From contig JAJBVD010000041.1 in the NCBI GenBank assembly GCA_020859985.1, positions 35,387-99,386 on the forward strand: 64,000 nucleotides of DNA, written 5' to 3'. A model generated the notes under the pieces. The model had not been told where the DNA came from, did not search any database, and saw only the letters and a program-made list of their open reading frames with translations. The stretch's first letter is position 1; every line of letters starts with the position of its first letter. This document shows, in pieces, positions 1 to 8,850 of the stretch. The translations under genes and the position numbers were made by a program. This stretch comes from Clostridiales bacterium. Lineage in GTDB: Bacteria; Bacillota; Clostridia; Lachnospirales; Lachnospiraceae.

Positions 1-1170
1 CTGCCACTTCCGTCGTGCAGCCCTCGTCACTGTAATACTTCACGCTTGCCGTATATTTATTATTCGTGCTGTCCAGAGTTACAGACACCTTCGCATATAT
101 CGCTGTGCTGTTCACGCTGTACTGCGGGTTCCCGCTTGCCACCGCTGTCTCGGTGATCGAGTATACGTACTCCCCTGTGCCGCTGTACGTGATCGCGTCA
201 AACTTCACGCTGCTTCCGCTGTTCGTAACGCTCGTTACAGTCGGCATCGGCGCCCCATTCGTCACTGCTGCCAGAGTGAAGGTGAAGATGCTCGGCACGG
301 TCGACGGTGCGCCCGTTCCGCTCACGGCCTTCTCTATCTCAAGCTCCGCCGTCGCATCCGTTGTCTTCGTATAGGTGTTCGTGATCTTCGGCTCTGCCAC
401 TTCCGTCGTGCAGCCCTCGTCACTGTAATACTTCACGCTTGCCGTATACTTATTATTCGTGCTGTCCAGAGTCACAGACACCTTCACATATATCGCTGTG
501 CTGTTCACACTGTACTGCGGGTTACCGCTCGCCACGGCCGTCTCGGTGATCGAATATATATACTCGCCTGTTCCGCTGTACGTGATTGCTCCAAACTTCA
601 CGCTGCTTCCGCTGTTCGTGATACTCGTCACACTCGGTAACGGCGCACCGCTCGTCACTGCTGCCAGGGTGAAGGTGAAGATGCTCGGCACGGTCGATGG
701 TGCTCCTGTACCGCTCACAGCCTTTGTTATTTCAAGCTCTGCTGTCGCGTCAGTTGTCTTCGTGTACGTATTCGTGATCGTCGGGCTTGTCGTTTTATTC
801 GCACACGCCGCATCTGTATAGTATTCCACACTTGCCACATATTTGCTCTGCGTTGAATCATATGTCACAGTAACTTTTGCATATATCGGTGTGCTGTTCA
901 CATTGTACTGCGGGTTCCCGCTTGCCACTGCAGTCTCTGTGATCTTGTATACATATTCGCCAGCTTTATCATACGTAATTGAGCCAAATATTACGCTGCT
1001 TCCACTGTTTGTGATACTCGTCACGCTCGGCATCGGAATATCGCTTACGCTCATCCCACTCACTGTGGTTGATTCCGCTTCTACCTTGAATGTAAAAATA
1101 TTGGGTACAGTGGCTGGTTTCCCGTCACCACTAAGTGCTTTTGTAACTTGTAAATTAGCCGTTGCCTTTT
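1..1170 (-). repeat. Tandem 393-bp repeats encoding FctA/Spy0128-like isopeptide domains
   Basis: Anchor positions in the repeats (the shared GTGCTGTTCA on the + strand at 891, 498 and 105) are spaced exactly 393 bp, i.e. 131 residues. The two copies nearest the window start are nearly identical; the one at ~775-1170 is more diverged. Each encodes a Lys strand, an ITE motif and an ITNTYTK boundary. The array continues beyond the window start. Near-identity of adjacent copies suggests recent duplication and possible copy-number change. Confidence 0.85.
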
Positions 1171-4100
1171 CGGATACCGTATCGGTAACCTCGAATGAAT
1201 AAGGGCCATAAACTATGCTAATATTTATATTGTTATATGAACTAACAACAGCCAGTTTAGTTGTCAAATCAGACTTGGTTACATTCTCATCTGCATTATA
1301 AATTGCAAAGTAATGCCCAGTATCAGAGATTTCATAACCTTCCGGTGCTGTTGTCTCAACTATATAATACAATTGCCCATAAGTAAGTCCGGTAAAAGAT
1401 ATCTCACCATTATTACCAGTAAATACTTCATTTCCTACTTGAGTCGTCCCTGTTATTTCTCCAGTAGTATCATCATAACTAACTGTATATAATGTAAATC
1501 CGGCTTCAGATAAGGTCTGGCTCAACGTTGCATTATACTTTGTAACTACAACCGAGTTTCTCTCGCCGCTAAGAGTAGCACTATGTTCAACTATACTATA
1601 ATATTTAGAAGTTGACGCATTATAGTCTGCATCTCCGCTAAGAAGAACATTATTTTCAAGCGTGTAAGTTCCAACTTCAATAACCTTGACAACAAATTGA
1701 ATCTTCACATAAGTTTCATCCGGAATCGTTACTGTCAATACATTATTCACATACGTATAACTGCATCCAATAACCTCATTTCCAGATTTATCTGTAAAAG
1801 AAACTGTCACGCCATTACCCAAACCGCCTTTTGCCAATTCAACTTCTGAAGGCAAAGTATCTGTCAAAGTCAAGGTATTACCACTTGCAGATAAATCCAA
1901 TGCCTCAGGATTTGCTATAACAGTATAGGTAATCAAATCCTGAGAAGCATCGCTTCCCGATTTTGTAACATATGTGCGCTTTACAGTAATAGTGGATTCA
2001 AATTTTGCTTTTTCCGTTCCACTTCCATCTTGCAAATATACCTTATTTGTATAATCTGTAGATGCATCAATTTTATCATTGTCAACTGTTGTCTGATATT
2101 GGCAATAATAATAGTTTCCATTATATGACCCCAGTTTTACACTTAAAGTAGTAGTTCCATCTGATTGTACCGTGACATTAGCATCGGTATCACTTACTGA
2201 TATCTTTGTTCCACTTTCGTTTACTTCATAATTGAAGGAGCCTGAAACATATGTCAAACCTTCCGGAATTACATCATACACATAAGCATCAAAATCAGTG
2301 GCCAATGTTTGCTGGTCAGCATTTACTTTTACTGTCCATGTTACAATGCCTGTGTCTGAGTTATAGCTACCTGTCTTGCTGAGCTGATAATCAGGAGTAT
2401 AATAAACGGATGCATAATCATAATCCTTCATATTATATTCATTATAAATCTGAATCCAGTTTTTGAATTCAATACCTTCGGAAATTTCCAAAAGCTCACT
2501 ATCAAATTCGGTCGAAAAAGTTAATGTAATAGTTTCACTCAAGTTCGGAATAATAATATCATAACTATTTCCATACTGGATGTAATACGTTTGCGTCATA
2601 GAACTATAATCCGGAGCATTAGAAGCATAAGGATTATATTCTCCACCATAAGTATACGGCGTACCACTACCATTTACAATTTTTAAAGTAGACCAATCTA
2701 TTTTACTGGATAAGCTTCCATATGTCGTCCCTGTTTCTTGTCCAAGATAGGTAATACCCTGATCAACGATTCTTGCTAAACTAAGAGTTGTACCATCAGG
2801 AATATATACTGTTACTGTCCAATAGATTTTATTATTATCTGCATCTAACGTTCCTGTTTTTGAAATTGTAGGATTAGAAGACGGAAGCTCTACCGTTTTA
2901 CTGGTGGAATCCGTTTCTCCTGGTGCCCCATCATTATGATCTGTATCCAGTTCATTTGTCACAGAAATCGTATCTGTCAAAGTTCCTGTCGAAAGTTTTG
3001 TTTTATACGTAATCGTATATATACTGGTCCACGTTTCACTCGAACTAAACGTATAGCTAAAAAGCTGTGCCGTAGCATTGCTGCCTGTTGATAAGGATAA
3101 CGCAGAAGTATCCGCAACAATAGTATACTCTTTACCAGTACTATCAGTCATAACAATCGAACCGCTTACTAATTGTTGATTCTGTGAAATAATATCTGTA
3201 ATTGTATATCCAGCAAGATTAGTAGTGCCATCTCCGATGGTTATCGTATATGTGTAATAAGTTTCTCCTCCTTCTTCTGAAACAGCCACTGTTTTTGTGG
3301 AAACATCTTTATATGGGGTAATGGTTGTTGTATTAGTATTTGTTGTATTGCTTCCATCCCAAGACCATGATGCATTATTAGTCAAAGAGGTTCCCCAGCC
3401 ACTGTTATCAACAGTCACTTCATAGGAAACGTAATATGTTGTATCTGCACTTATAGTACCCATTACACTTGCAACATCAACAGTAAACTGTCCATTACTA
3501 TCTGCAGTAACTGTAACAGCGTGTCTTGTCCCGTCTGTACTACTATAAACATATACGGTATTTCCTACAATACTTTGTCCTGAACCAAGCGTATCGGTTA
3601 ATGTCAAAGTAGTAAGATCTGCATTCGGTGTTACCTGAACAACGTATTTTATTGTTCCATCAGATTGCATCAATACACTTCCCGCATTAGAACTTCCGTT
3701 TACCGTTTTCTGAGCAGTGACGCTAACATCCTCAAACTCAACTGTGACTACATCAGATGTACCAGGAAAACTAATTGTCTCGCTTCCAGAAGTACCTATA
3801 GCTGAAGAATCCAGACTACAATAGAAATCAAAAGTACCTTGCACATTTGTATCCTGATTTGCCAACCAATCGGAATCAATTACAAACGTAACAACTCCAT
3901 TCGTAATAGTGTAAGTACCTACTACTGCAGATCCATTAAAAATAAATCCCGAACCGTCTTTATCAATAGAAGAGAAGATACCACCATTAGAACTTAAAAG
4001 GTCACTTAAATCGTAAGTCCAGGAAGTTGCGTCTTTCGCTGTTGAAAGCATTGAATCCGCAATTGTATATGAAACCGCAATTTTAAGGGTTCCTGTACGA

Positions 4101-5239
4101 GAAACATCATCAACAGAAGATGCACTGGTTACCGTAATGGAACTTGTGATATCCTCTAAATCTACAGACCCCCCAGTAGATGCAGGCATAATCCCCGACA
4201 CCACTGCACCGGTAATCGAAAAGCTATCCTGCGTAAACCCCATCGCGGTCATATCACCGTCTTTATTGACATCAACGTAGTCTGTCACAACCTCTGCTTC
4301 GCCACTGTCCGTGACATGAACAACTTCCGTGTTGACAATCTCACCAGTTAGTCCAAGATCGACCGCCGAACGGAATACCATGCTCACACTCACGGTGCCG
4401 TCTTCCGGCTCCACCTTCTCACCATTGGACAAGAAATAGACATCGTACAATACATACGCTGTCTCTGTATTCTCGTCAGTCAGTCCGAGTGTGCTGCCAA
4501 GCTGGCTCTCGATCTTGCTGACCGCATCGTTATACGCATCGCTGCCCGGCTCGATGTAATCCGCTTTCAGCTCTGCGTCCTGCGGAAGATTTGCTTCTTC
4601 GGTCGCCGTCGCTATGATCACAACGCGGCTGTCAGAATAAGTAAAAGAAGTCTTCGGAGCCTCGGTCTCCGTCTCGGCCTCGGTTGCTTCTTCCGTCTCC
4701 ATTTCCGATGCTTCTGCATTTTCTGAAGCCTCGGTCATTTCTTCCATTTCTGTTGCCGCTTCCGTCGCTTCCTCAGTCTCCGCTTCGCTCTCGGATTCTG
4801 CTTCTGCGTCCGTAGCTGCCTCGGTCATGGACTCAGTAATCTCTTCGGATTCATCTGCTGTCTCGTCCGAAGTTGTCGCTGTTTCTTCTATAGGAGTATC
4901 AAGCGCTGCGTTATTATCGGATGAAGCGGACGATTCCGTAGCCGTAGTAGCTTCGGTTGCCGTTGCTTCTGTCGTCTGCGCAGACGCTTCTGTAGATACG
5001 GCTTCTGTCGTCTCGGTGGACGAGTTTTCTGCCGTCGTTGTTTCATTAGATGTGTTGTTTGAATTGTCTTCTGTCGATCCCTCGACCTCTGTGACGCTCT
5101 CCGTCACTGCCGTCTCGGCGGCCAAAGTCGTGCCGTCATCGGCCAGTGTCGTAAGACTGGTTTGTTGGAGTACCATAGCCATAGCCAATACTATAGCAAG
5201 GAACCGCCCCCCCCGCGAAGTTTTTCCGCTTTTACGCAT
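1..5239 (-). CDS. Giant isopeptide-domain surface adhesin, 5' part (C-terminus beyond window)
   Basis: An open frame of 1746 codons begins at ATG 5239 behind AAGGGG and runs off the window start. Residues 1-36 form a signal peptide (basic n-region, hydrophobic core LAIVLAMAMVL, likely cleavage near TLA-DD). Residues ~40-190 are Ser/Thr/Glu-rich low complexity. The middle contains several Cna/Sdr-like beta segments with repeated KTG...W.V.V patterns. A SpaA-like prealbumin domain lies near residues 1224-1300 (VVVTKY ... IVETTAPEGY). From about residue 1358 there are three repeats resembling the FctA/Spy0128 pilin isopeptide domain, each with candidate Lys (LEITKA), Glu (SITETA) and Asn (ITNTYT) bond partners. 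By family this is an extended, probably wall-anchored adhesin or pilin-like protein. The sorting signal would lie outside the window, so anchoring is inferred. The frame depends on a G8 tract at codons 9-11. Confidence 0.9.
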   Translation of the reverse strand, partial: MRKSGKTSRGGRFLAIVLAMAMVLQQTSLTTLADDGTTLAAETAVTESVTEVEGSTEDNSNNTSNETTTAENSSTETTEAVSTEASAQTTEATATEATTATESSASSDNNAALDTPIEETATTSDETADESEEITESMTEAATDAEAESESEAETEEATEAATEMEEMTEASENAEASEMETEEATEAETETEAPKTSFTYSDSRVVIIATATEEANLPQDAELKADYIEPGSDAYNDAVSKIESQLGSTLGLTDENTETAYVLYDVYFLSNGEKVEPEDGTVSVSMVFRSAVDLGLTGEIVNTEVVHVTDSGEAEVVTDYVDVNKDGDMTAMGFTQDSFSITGAVVSGIMPASTGGSVDLEDITSSITVTSASSVDDVSRTGTLKIAVSYTIADSMLSTAKDATSWTYDLSDLLSSNGGIFSSIDKDGSGFIFNGSAVVGTYTITNGVVTFVIDSDWLANQDTNVQGTFDFYCSLDSSAIGTSGSETISFPGTSDVVTVEFEDVSVTAQKTVNGSSNAGSVLMQSDGTIKYVVQVTPNADLTTLTLTDTLGSGQSIVGNTVYVYSSTDGTRHAVTVTADSNGQFTVDVASVMGTISADTTYYVSYEVTVDNSGWGTSLTNNASWSWDGSNTTNTNTTTITPYKDVSTKTVAVSEEGGETYYTYTITIGDGTTNLAGYTITDIISQNQQLVSGSIVMTDSTGKEYTIVADTSALSLSTGSNATAQLFSYTFSSSETWTSIYTITYKTKLSTGTLTDTISVTNELDTDHNDGAPGETDSTSKTVELPSSNPTISKTGTLDADNNKIYWTVTVYIPDGTTLSLARIVDQGITYLGQETGTTYGSLSSKIDWSTLKIVNGSGTPYTYGGEYNPYASNAPDYSSMTQTYYIQYGNSYDIIIPNLSETITLTFSTEFDSELLEISEGIEFKNWIQIYNEYNMKDYDYASVYYTPDYQLSKTGSYNSDTGIVTWTVKVNADQQTLATDFDAYVYDVIPEGLTYVSGSFNYEVNESGTKISVSDTDANVTVQSDGTTTLSVKLGSYNGNYYYCQYQTTVDNDKIDASTDYTNKVYLQDGSGTEKAKFESTITVKRTYVTKSGSDASQDLITYTVIANPEALDLSASGNTLTLTDTLPSEVELAKGGLGNGVTVSFTDKSGNEVIGCSYTYVNNVLTVTIPDETYVKIQFVVKVIEVGTYTLENNVLLSGDADYNASTSKYYSIVEHSATLSGERNSVVVTKYNATLSQTLSEAGFTLYTVSYDDTTGEITGTTQVGNEVFTGNNGEISFTGLTYGQLYYIVETTAPEGYEISDTGHYFAIYNADENVTKSDLTTKLAVVSSYNNINISIVYGPYSFEVTDTVSEKATANLQVTKALSGDGKPATVPNIFTFKVEAESTTVSGMSVSDIPMPSVTSITNSGSSVIFGSITYDKAGEYVYKITETAVASGNPQYNVNSTPIYAKVTVTYDSTQSKYVASVEYYTDAACANKTTSPTITNTYTKTTDATAELEITKAVSGTGAPSTVPSIFTFTLAAVTSGAPLPSVTSITNSGSSVKFGAITYSGTGEYIYSITETAVASGNPQYSVNSTAIYVKVSVTLDSTNNKYTASVKYYSDEGCTTEVAEPKITNTYTKTTDATAELEIEKAVSGTGAPSTVPSIFTFTLAAVTNGAPMPTVTSVTNSGSSVKFDAITYSGTGEYVYSITETAVASGNPQYSVNSTAIYAKVSVTLDSTNNKYTASVKYYSDEGCTTEVA
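5207..5214 (-). repeat. G8 homopolymer in adhesin signal peptide codons
   Basis: On the coding strand eight consecutive G residues fall at codons 9-11 (TSRGGR). With eight the signal peptide and the >5 kb frame are in phase; gain or loss of one base would truncate the protein early. This is the classical arrangement of a slipped-strand contingency tract, but switching itself is inferred. Confidence 0.6.
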
Positions 5240-5415
5240 AGTTTTGTTCCCCTTTCTTTTTCTGAGCCCCGCTTTGGCCACACACCCCTTTGCTGCCGTT
5301 TAAATCCCGTCTGACATGACCCGCTGCCTGCCCGTTTGCTTTTTTGAGCTTCTCTTTCTATATGATTCCGCTTCTTTTCCTGCATCTTTTGCCCGCTGTC
5401 ATTTCCAGCCTTTTG

Positions 5416-5454
5416 GCCAATCCTTTTATCCGGATTGTTCCGGATCGGATTGGC
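5416..5454 (-). promoter_or_regulatory. Nested hairpin in adhesin 5' leader
   Basis: The leader RNA contains an 8-bp outer stem (GCCAATCC / GGATTGGC) enclosing a 6-bp inner stem (ATCCGG / CCGGAT). It sits ~40-80 nt after the predicted start of a ~255-nt 5' UTR. No known riboswitch consensus was recognised. Confidence 0.4.
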
Positions 5455-5490
5455 ATCCTGCTTTCTGCGGGCGGAGATACCACAAGCGAT

Positions 5491-5531
5491 TATATTGTTT
5501 TCAATATAGCCCGTTCGGAGATTTTTTGCAA
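5491..5531 (-). promoter_or_regulatory. Predicted sigma-A promoter of the adhesin with overlapping inverted repeat
   Basis: On the minus strand TTGCAA (5526-5531) is separated by 17 bp from TATATT (5503-5508). A 7-bp inverted repeat, TATATTG-AAAA-CAATATA (5491-5508), covers the -10 element and could be an operator. The leader to the ATG would be about 255 nt. Confidence 0.5.
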
Positions 5532-5572
5532 TAGAAAATTTACGATTTTTCTCAATTTTTTTTGGATATTTT

Positions 5573-5854
5573 TTACAAACGAAACATTTTCGCTGCGGCG
5601 AAATTCGTTAAGTTGCTGTGGATAACCCATTTTTTATCCACAGCCATGATATGTCTCCCTATCTGCTCAAGCGTATGTGGACCGCAGGCCAGGTCTGTCG
5701 TGAAGCGATCTTCATTGGGCTGATTCTCCGTGAAATGATCCGTTCAAGTCTTCGGAATGGCCAGTAATTCCTGGGTCAGCTGCATAATAATTTTTTCTGC
5801 CTCTGAAGATTCAAAATCTCCGTTTCTAATTTTTTGTAATATTTCTTTTTGTTT
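5573..5854 (-). pseudogene. Possible degenerate small ORF (unrecognised)
   Basis: A minus-strand frame reads as protein-like sequence from ~5854 to a TAA at 5573, interrupted by one in-frame TGA at 5744-5746. The upstream part contains NGDFESSEAEKIIMQL and the downstream part HTLEQIGRHIMAVDKKW. There is no good start codon or ribosome binding site. It could be a decayed gene or chance. No family was recognised. Confidence 0.2.
5615..5644. other. Inverted pair of perfect DnaA-box sequences
   Basis: GCTGTGGATAA (5615-5625) and TTATCCACAGC (5634-5644) form an 11-bp perfect inverted repeat with an 8-bp centre. Each arm contains the consensus DnaA box TTATCCACA. It may be a DnaA-binding site or simply a hairpin; it lies inside the degenerate frame described at 5573-5854. 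Confidence 0.4.
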
Positions 5855-5890
5855 CTAATTATTATTTTATATCATTGCATAAATAGTATA

Positions 5891-5919
5891 TTGACATTTT
5901 ATAAGTTTAGTGATACTAT
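5891..5919 (+). promoter_or_regulatory. Promoter of the coiled-coil nuclease-like gene
   Basis: TTGACA (5891-5896), 17-bp spacer, TACTAT (5914-5919). Transcription would start near 5926, downstream of the GTG at 5910, which supports the ATG at 5988 as the real start. Confidence 0.55.
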
Positions 5920-5987
5920 ATATCAGGTCCGGTTCGATAATATCACCTCAACTTTTTCCTGCAGAAATCAATGAAAGGGGGTTGTTG

Positions 5988-7220
5988 ATGCAAGAGATTA
6001 CAAACACGGCACGATTGGATGAGTTTCCAGATTTATCCTTCGGTGCATTTTTCGAAGAAGGCCTGCAGCATGACGGTCTTCCCGAAAAAATCTCTACAGA
6101 AGCGCAGTTATGGGACGAAATCCTGAAGAAAGAAGTTCTGGAGATGCCGTTTCTTTTACTGCCATTGGTCAAAGAAATACATGGAAAGTCTTATCCCAGA
6201 GACGTAAAAATTATTCCTTTGGGTACAGAATTTTCTATAGAAAGAACCATTACAAAAGACATATCTTCGATCCGCTCCGATATAGCTGTTCGAATTGAAT
6301 CACGAATTTTTCATTTCGAATGCGAAAGCAGCACAAATAAAATAATTGTAAAGCGCGTATATGAATACGGTTCACAATCAGCTCTCGCCTACTCTGAAGA
6401 AGGGACAAAAGCGACTCCATACATATTATGTTTTCCGTACTCTTCCGTCCTCTTTCTGGAGCCCGAAACAACCGTACCCAGCCGCCTCACATGTGAGCTT
6501 CGTCTGCCGGTCTACAATTCGAACCGGTCCGATACCCGAAAGCCTGATTCAATGGATGAGCAAAATACAAATACGGAAATAAAATGCATTGACTACGCCG
6601 TTCCTGCTTTGAAGGTTCAGGATTATACCCTGTCCGAGATTGATGAAAAGAACCTTCTGATTTTGATACCGTTTACACCCATTCGCTTTCGCACCATGCT
6701 CCGAAAGAAAAAGCAGCTGGGGAAATTGAAAGATGATGGAACGCAATCTCCTCATATTAACTATGATTATGCAAAATTAGAGTTGACAAATTACTTCCAG
6801 AAAGTTATACTGATTTTAGATAAAGCAGTTGCGTCCGGATATATCTCAGAGCTTGACAGAAAAGATATTCTGGCGCTTCTGAGAAAAGCATTGATACGCG
6901 TATTCCATGAAGACAAATTTTTATTGGAGGTGGTGAACCATATGACAGCACCTGTATTAGAGCTTGAACGTGAAACGATTGTCAGGCTGCAGAAAGAACT
7001 GGAGGAACAACGTCCTGTTCTTGAGCTTGAACGTGAAACGATCGTCAGGCTGCAGAAAGAACTGGAGGAACAACGTCCTGTTCTTGAGCTTGAACGTGAA
7101 ACGGTCGCCAGGCTGCAGAAAGAACTGGATATCGCGAAAGCGGAAAACAAAAATATTGTTGCGGAAAACAAAATTCTCCGAAATCGTCTCAGCAGGCAAA
7201 AAAAGCGTAAAAGAAAGTGA
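5988..7220 (+). CDS. PD-(D/E)XK nuclease-like protein with C-terminal coiled-coil repeats
   Basis: 410 residues from ATG 5988, which follows AAAGGGGG by seven bases. The N-terminal half has a SDIAVRIES...FHFECES pattern that fits the Asp ... Glu-x-Glu core of the PD-(D/E)XK fold as in Rpn/PDDEXK transposase-like proteins; this assignment rests on motif shape only. Residues ~322-380 are three 21-residue repeats (VLELERETIVRLQKELEEQR type) with strong coiled-coil character, followed by a Lys/Arg-rich tail (SRQKKRKRK). The repeats differ at few bases, so copy number may vary. Monocistronic, with its own promoter. Function is unknown; an oligomerising nucleic-acid enzyme is the best guess. Confidence 0.75.
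   Translation: MQEITNTARLDEFPDLSFGAFFEEGLQHDGLPEKISTEAQLWDEILKKEVLEMPFLLLPLVKEIHGKSYPRDVKIIPLGTEFSIERTITKDISSIRSDIAVRIESRIFHFECESSTNKIIVKRVYEYGSQSALAYSEEGTKATPYILCFPYSSVLFLEPETTVPSRLTCELRLPVYNSNRSDTRKPDSMDEQNTNTEIKCIDYAVPALKVQDYTLSEIDEKNLLILIPFTPIRFRTMLRKKKQLGKLKDDGTQSPHINYDYAKLELTNYFQKVILILDKAVASGYISELDRKDILALLRKALIRVFHEDKFLLEVVNHMTAPVLELERETIVRLQKELEEQRPVLELERETIVRLQKELEEQRPVLELERETVARLQKELDIAKAENKNIVAENKILRNRLSRQKKRKRK
6951..7129 (+). repeat. 63-bp tandem repeats encoding 21-residue coiled-coil units
   Basis: Units start at 6951, 7014 and 7077 (third shortened at ~7129). They preserve the reading frame and differ at only a few bases. Confidence 0.85.
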
Positions 7221-7252
7221 CCTCTCAGGGCCGCGCCTGTCGCATGAGCGAT

Positions 7253-7981
7253 TTAACGGGCGCGGCTCTCCATAATCTTACAGAACACTACCGCCACTAC
7301 GGTGCTCACTGCGGTCGCCACGATCCCCGGTCCGACGACCGCGGTCGGGTTCACACTGCCGTACTGAGTACGGTAGGCGATAATGTTGACGGGGATGAGC
7401 TGCAGCGATGAGATGTTGATGATCAGAAATGTGCACATCTCATTGCTGGCGGTGCCGCGGGGCATGGCGCTGCACCGCGCGCCTTTTCTTTTCTGCCGCT
7501 GTATGACTTTGTCCATATCCCGAGCATCATTACACGATTCCATCCTTTTTTCAGGCTCTCGATTCGCTGTATGACCGATATTTTCTCCGGCGGCATGGTC
7601 TTTTCTCCTCCTTTCCTCTTCCAGTTTCTCTAATGCTTCCATGGCTTTTAGCCCATACACAGTTGAGGCGCTGCCAAGACCAAGCACGTTGGCCGCGCAG
7701 TTGGTCGCGATGTGTTCCAGAGCAGGGTGGTCTTTCGGAATTCGCGGAAATAAAAACTGTATAACCGGACGGATTTTCCGGGTGATCACATGGATGAGTC
7801 CGGCGTCATTTGCGATCTCCATCAGACCGTTCCAGAGCGCCATCACGCCAAACATTGTTATGCACAGGTTTACACCTTCTTTTGCGGATGACAGCACGGC
7901 CTCCGAAATTACTTCTACCTGACCGGTCAGGATGCCGTACACGATTCCTATAAGAAGCATTCCGCCCCAGATTGCGTTCAT
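7253..7981 (-). CDS. spmA: Spore maturation protein A (nucleoside recognition/Gate family)
   Basis: 242 residues, starting at ATG 7981 eight bases after GGAGAGG; the in-frame GTG/ATG codons upstream lack such a site. MNAIWGGMLLIGIVYGILTG opens a membrane protein of the SpmA family, with the conserved NCAANVLGLGSAST segment and C-terminal membrane helices. SpmA, usually with SpmB, acts in spore core dehydration. About 70 hydrophilic residues (roughly 115-180, rich in Arg, Glu and Lys) are inserted between conserved parts, so the protein is longer than the usual ~200 residues. spmB is not adjacent: the next gene downstream is on the other strand. Confidence 0.85.
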   Translation of the reverse strand: MNAIWGGMLLIGIVYGILTGQVEVISEAVLSSAKEGVNLCITMFGVMALWNGLMEIANDAGLIHVITRKIRPVIQFLFPRIPKDHPALEHIATNCAANVLGLGSASTVYGLKAMEALEKLEEERRRKDHAAGENIGHTANREPEKRMESCNDARDMDKVIQRQKRKGARCSAMPRGTASNEMCTFLIINISSLQLIPVNIIAYRTQYGSVNPTAVVGPGIVATAVSTVVAVVFCKIMESRAR

Positions 7982-8235
7982 TTTGAATATCCTCTCCATT
8001 TCATGTCCAGAATCAATTTCTGATACAGAGAGCTGTACAACTCCCGACACAGCTTTTTCTGTTAAAGCATATGTGAGGGAAAACTGATCTATGAAAATTA
8101 TTACGAATTAATGATTGCATACAGTCTGATTTCATTGTAAAATTATTGGTAACTATTTTGGAAGTGTAATGATACGGAACAGTTGCGTAAGATCATTGCA
8201 AAATCATGTAAGACGCATTCAGGGGGGATCATATC

Positions 8236-8850
8236 ATGGACTGCATTATCATTGGGATCGCCGGGGGGACCGGCTCAGGCAAATCAACGTTCACAAACCG
8301 TCTGAAGGAAGCGTTCGCGGACGATATCGCTGTCATTTACCATGACAATTATTATAAGAGACAGGATAATGTGCCTTTTGAGGTGCGCAAGATGGTGAAC
8401 TACGACCATCCGGATGCTCTGGAGACAGATCTGATGGTCAGGCATCTGGAGATGTTGAAAAATGGACAGGCGATTGACTGCCCTGTATACGATTACAGCC
8501 AGCACAACCGCTCGGATCAGACCGTTCATATCGAGCCGCGCAGGATCATTCTGGCGGAGGGCATCCTGCTGCTGGCAGACCCGCGCCTCCGCGATCTGTT
8601 TGATATCAAGATCTATGTCGAGGCGGACGCAGATGAGCGTATCCTACGCCGGATTGTCCGCGATGTGAAGGAACGTGGGCGCGACATTGACAATATTGTG
8701 CAGCAGTATCTGACCACAGTCAAGCCGATGCATTATATGTTCGTCGAGCCGACTAAGGCGACCGCAGACCTTGTTATTAACAGCGGAATGAATGACGTCG
8801 CATTCGATATTGTGAAGACGAAGATCCAGCTGCTGCTGGAGGCAAACTAA
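8236..8850 (+). CDS. udk: Uridine kinase
   Basis: 204 residues; ATG 8236 follows AGGGGGG. The P-loop GGTGSGKST lies at residues 9-17, followed by the phosphoribulokinase/uridine kinase core (HDNYYKRQD, NYDHPDALE, EGILLL). It phosphorylates uridine and cytidine to UMP/CMP in pyrimidine salvage in the cytosol. Length is typical. Its TAA (8848-8850) overlaps the TAG of the convergent tdk by two bases. It complements the nucleoside catabolic genes at 28-33 kb. Confidence 0.93.
   Translation: MDCIIIGIAGGTGSGKSTFTNRLKEAFADDIAVIYHDNYYKRQDNVPFEVRKMVNYDHPDALETDLMVRHLEMLKNGQAIDCPVYDYSQHNRSDQTVHIEPRRIILAEGILLLADPRLRDLFDIKIYVEADADERILRRIVRDVKERGRDIDNIVQQYLTTVKPMHYMFVEPTKATADLVINSGMNDVAFDIVKTKIQLLLEAN

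Noticed and set aside
66-1202. Three Val/Thr-rich + strand frames near the window start.
   Set aside because: They are antisense shadows of the 393-bp repeats of the minus-strand adhesin, whose frame is continuous with signal peptide and domain motifs.
4827-5303. 158-codon + strand frame rich in Ser/Val.
   Set aside because: It is the antisense of the adhesin's Thr/Glu-rich segment and lacks its own ribosome binding site.
5316-5625. Two overlapping hydrophobic + strand frames in the adhesin leader.
   Set aside because: They run against the leader, have no Shine-Dalgarno, and overlap the predicted promoter and hairpin.
5910-5988. GTG 5910 as start of the coiled-coil nuclease-like gene.
   Set aside because: It lies between the -35 and -10 of the predicted promoter; ATG 5988 has a strong ribosome binding site.
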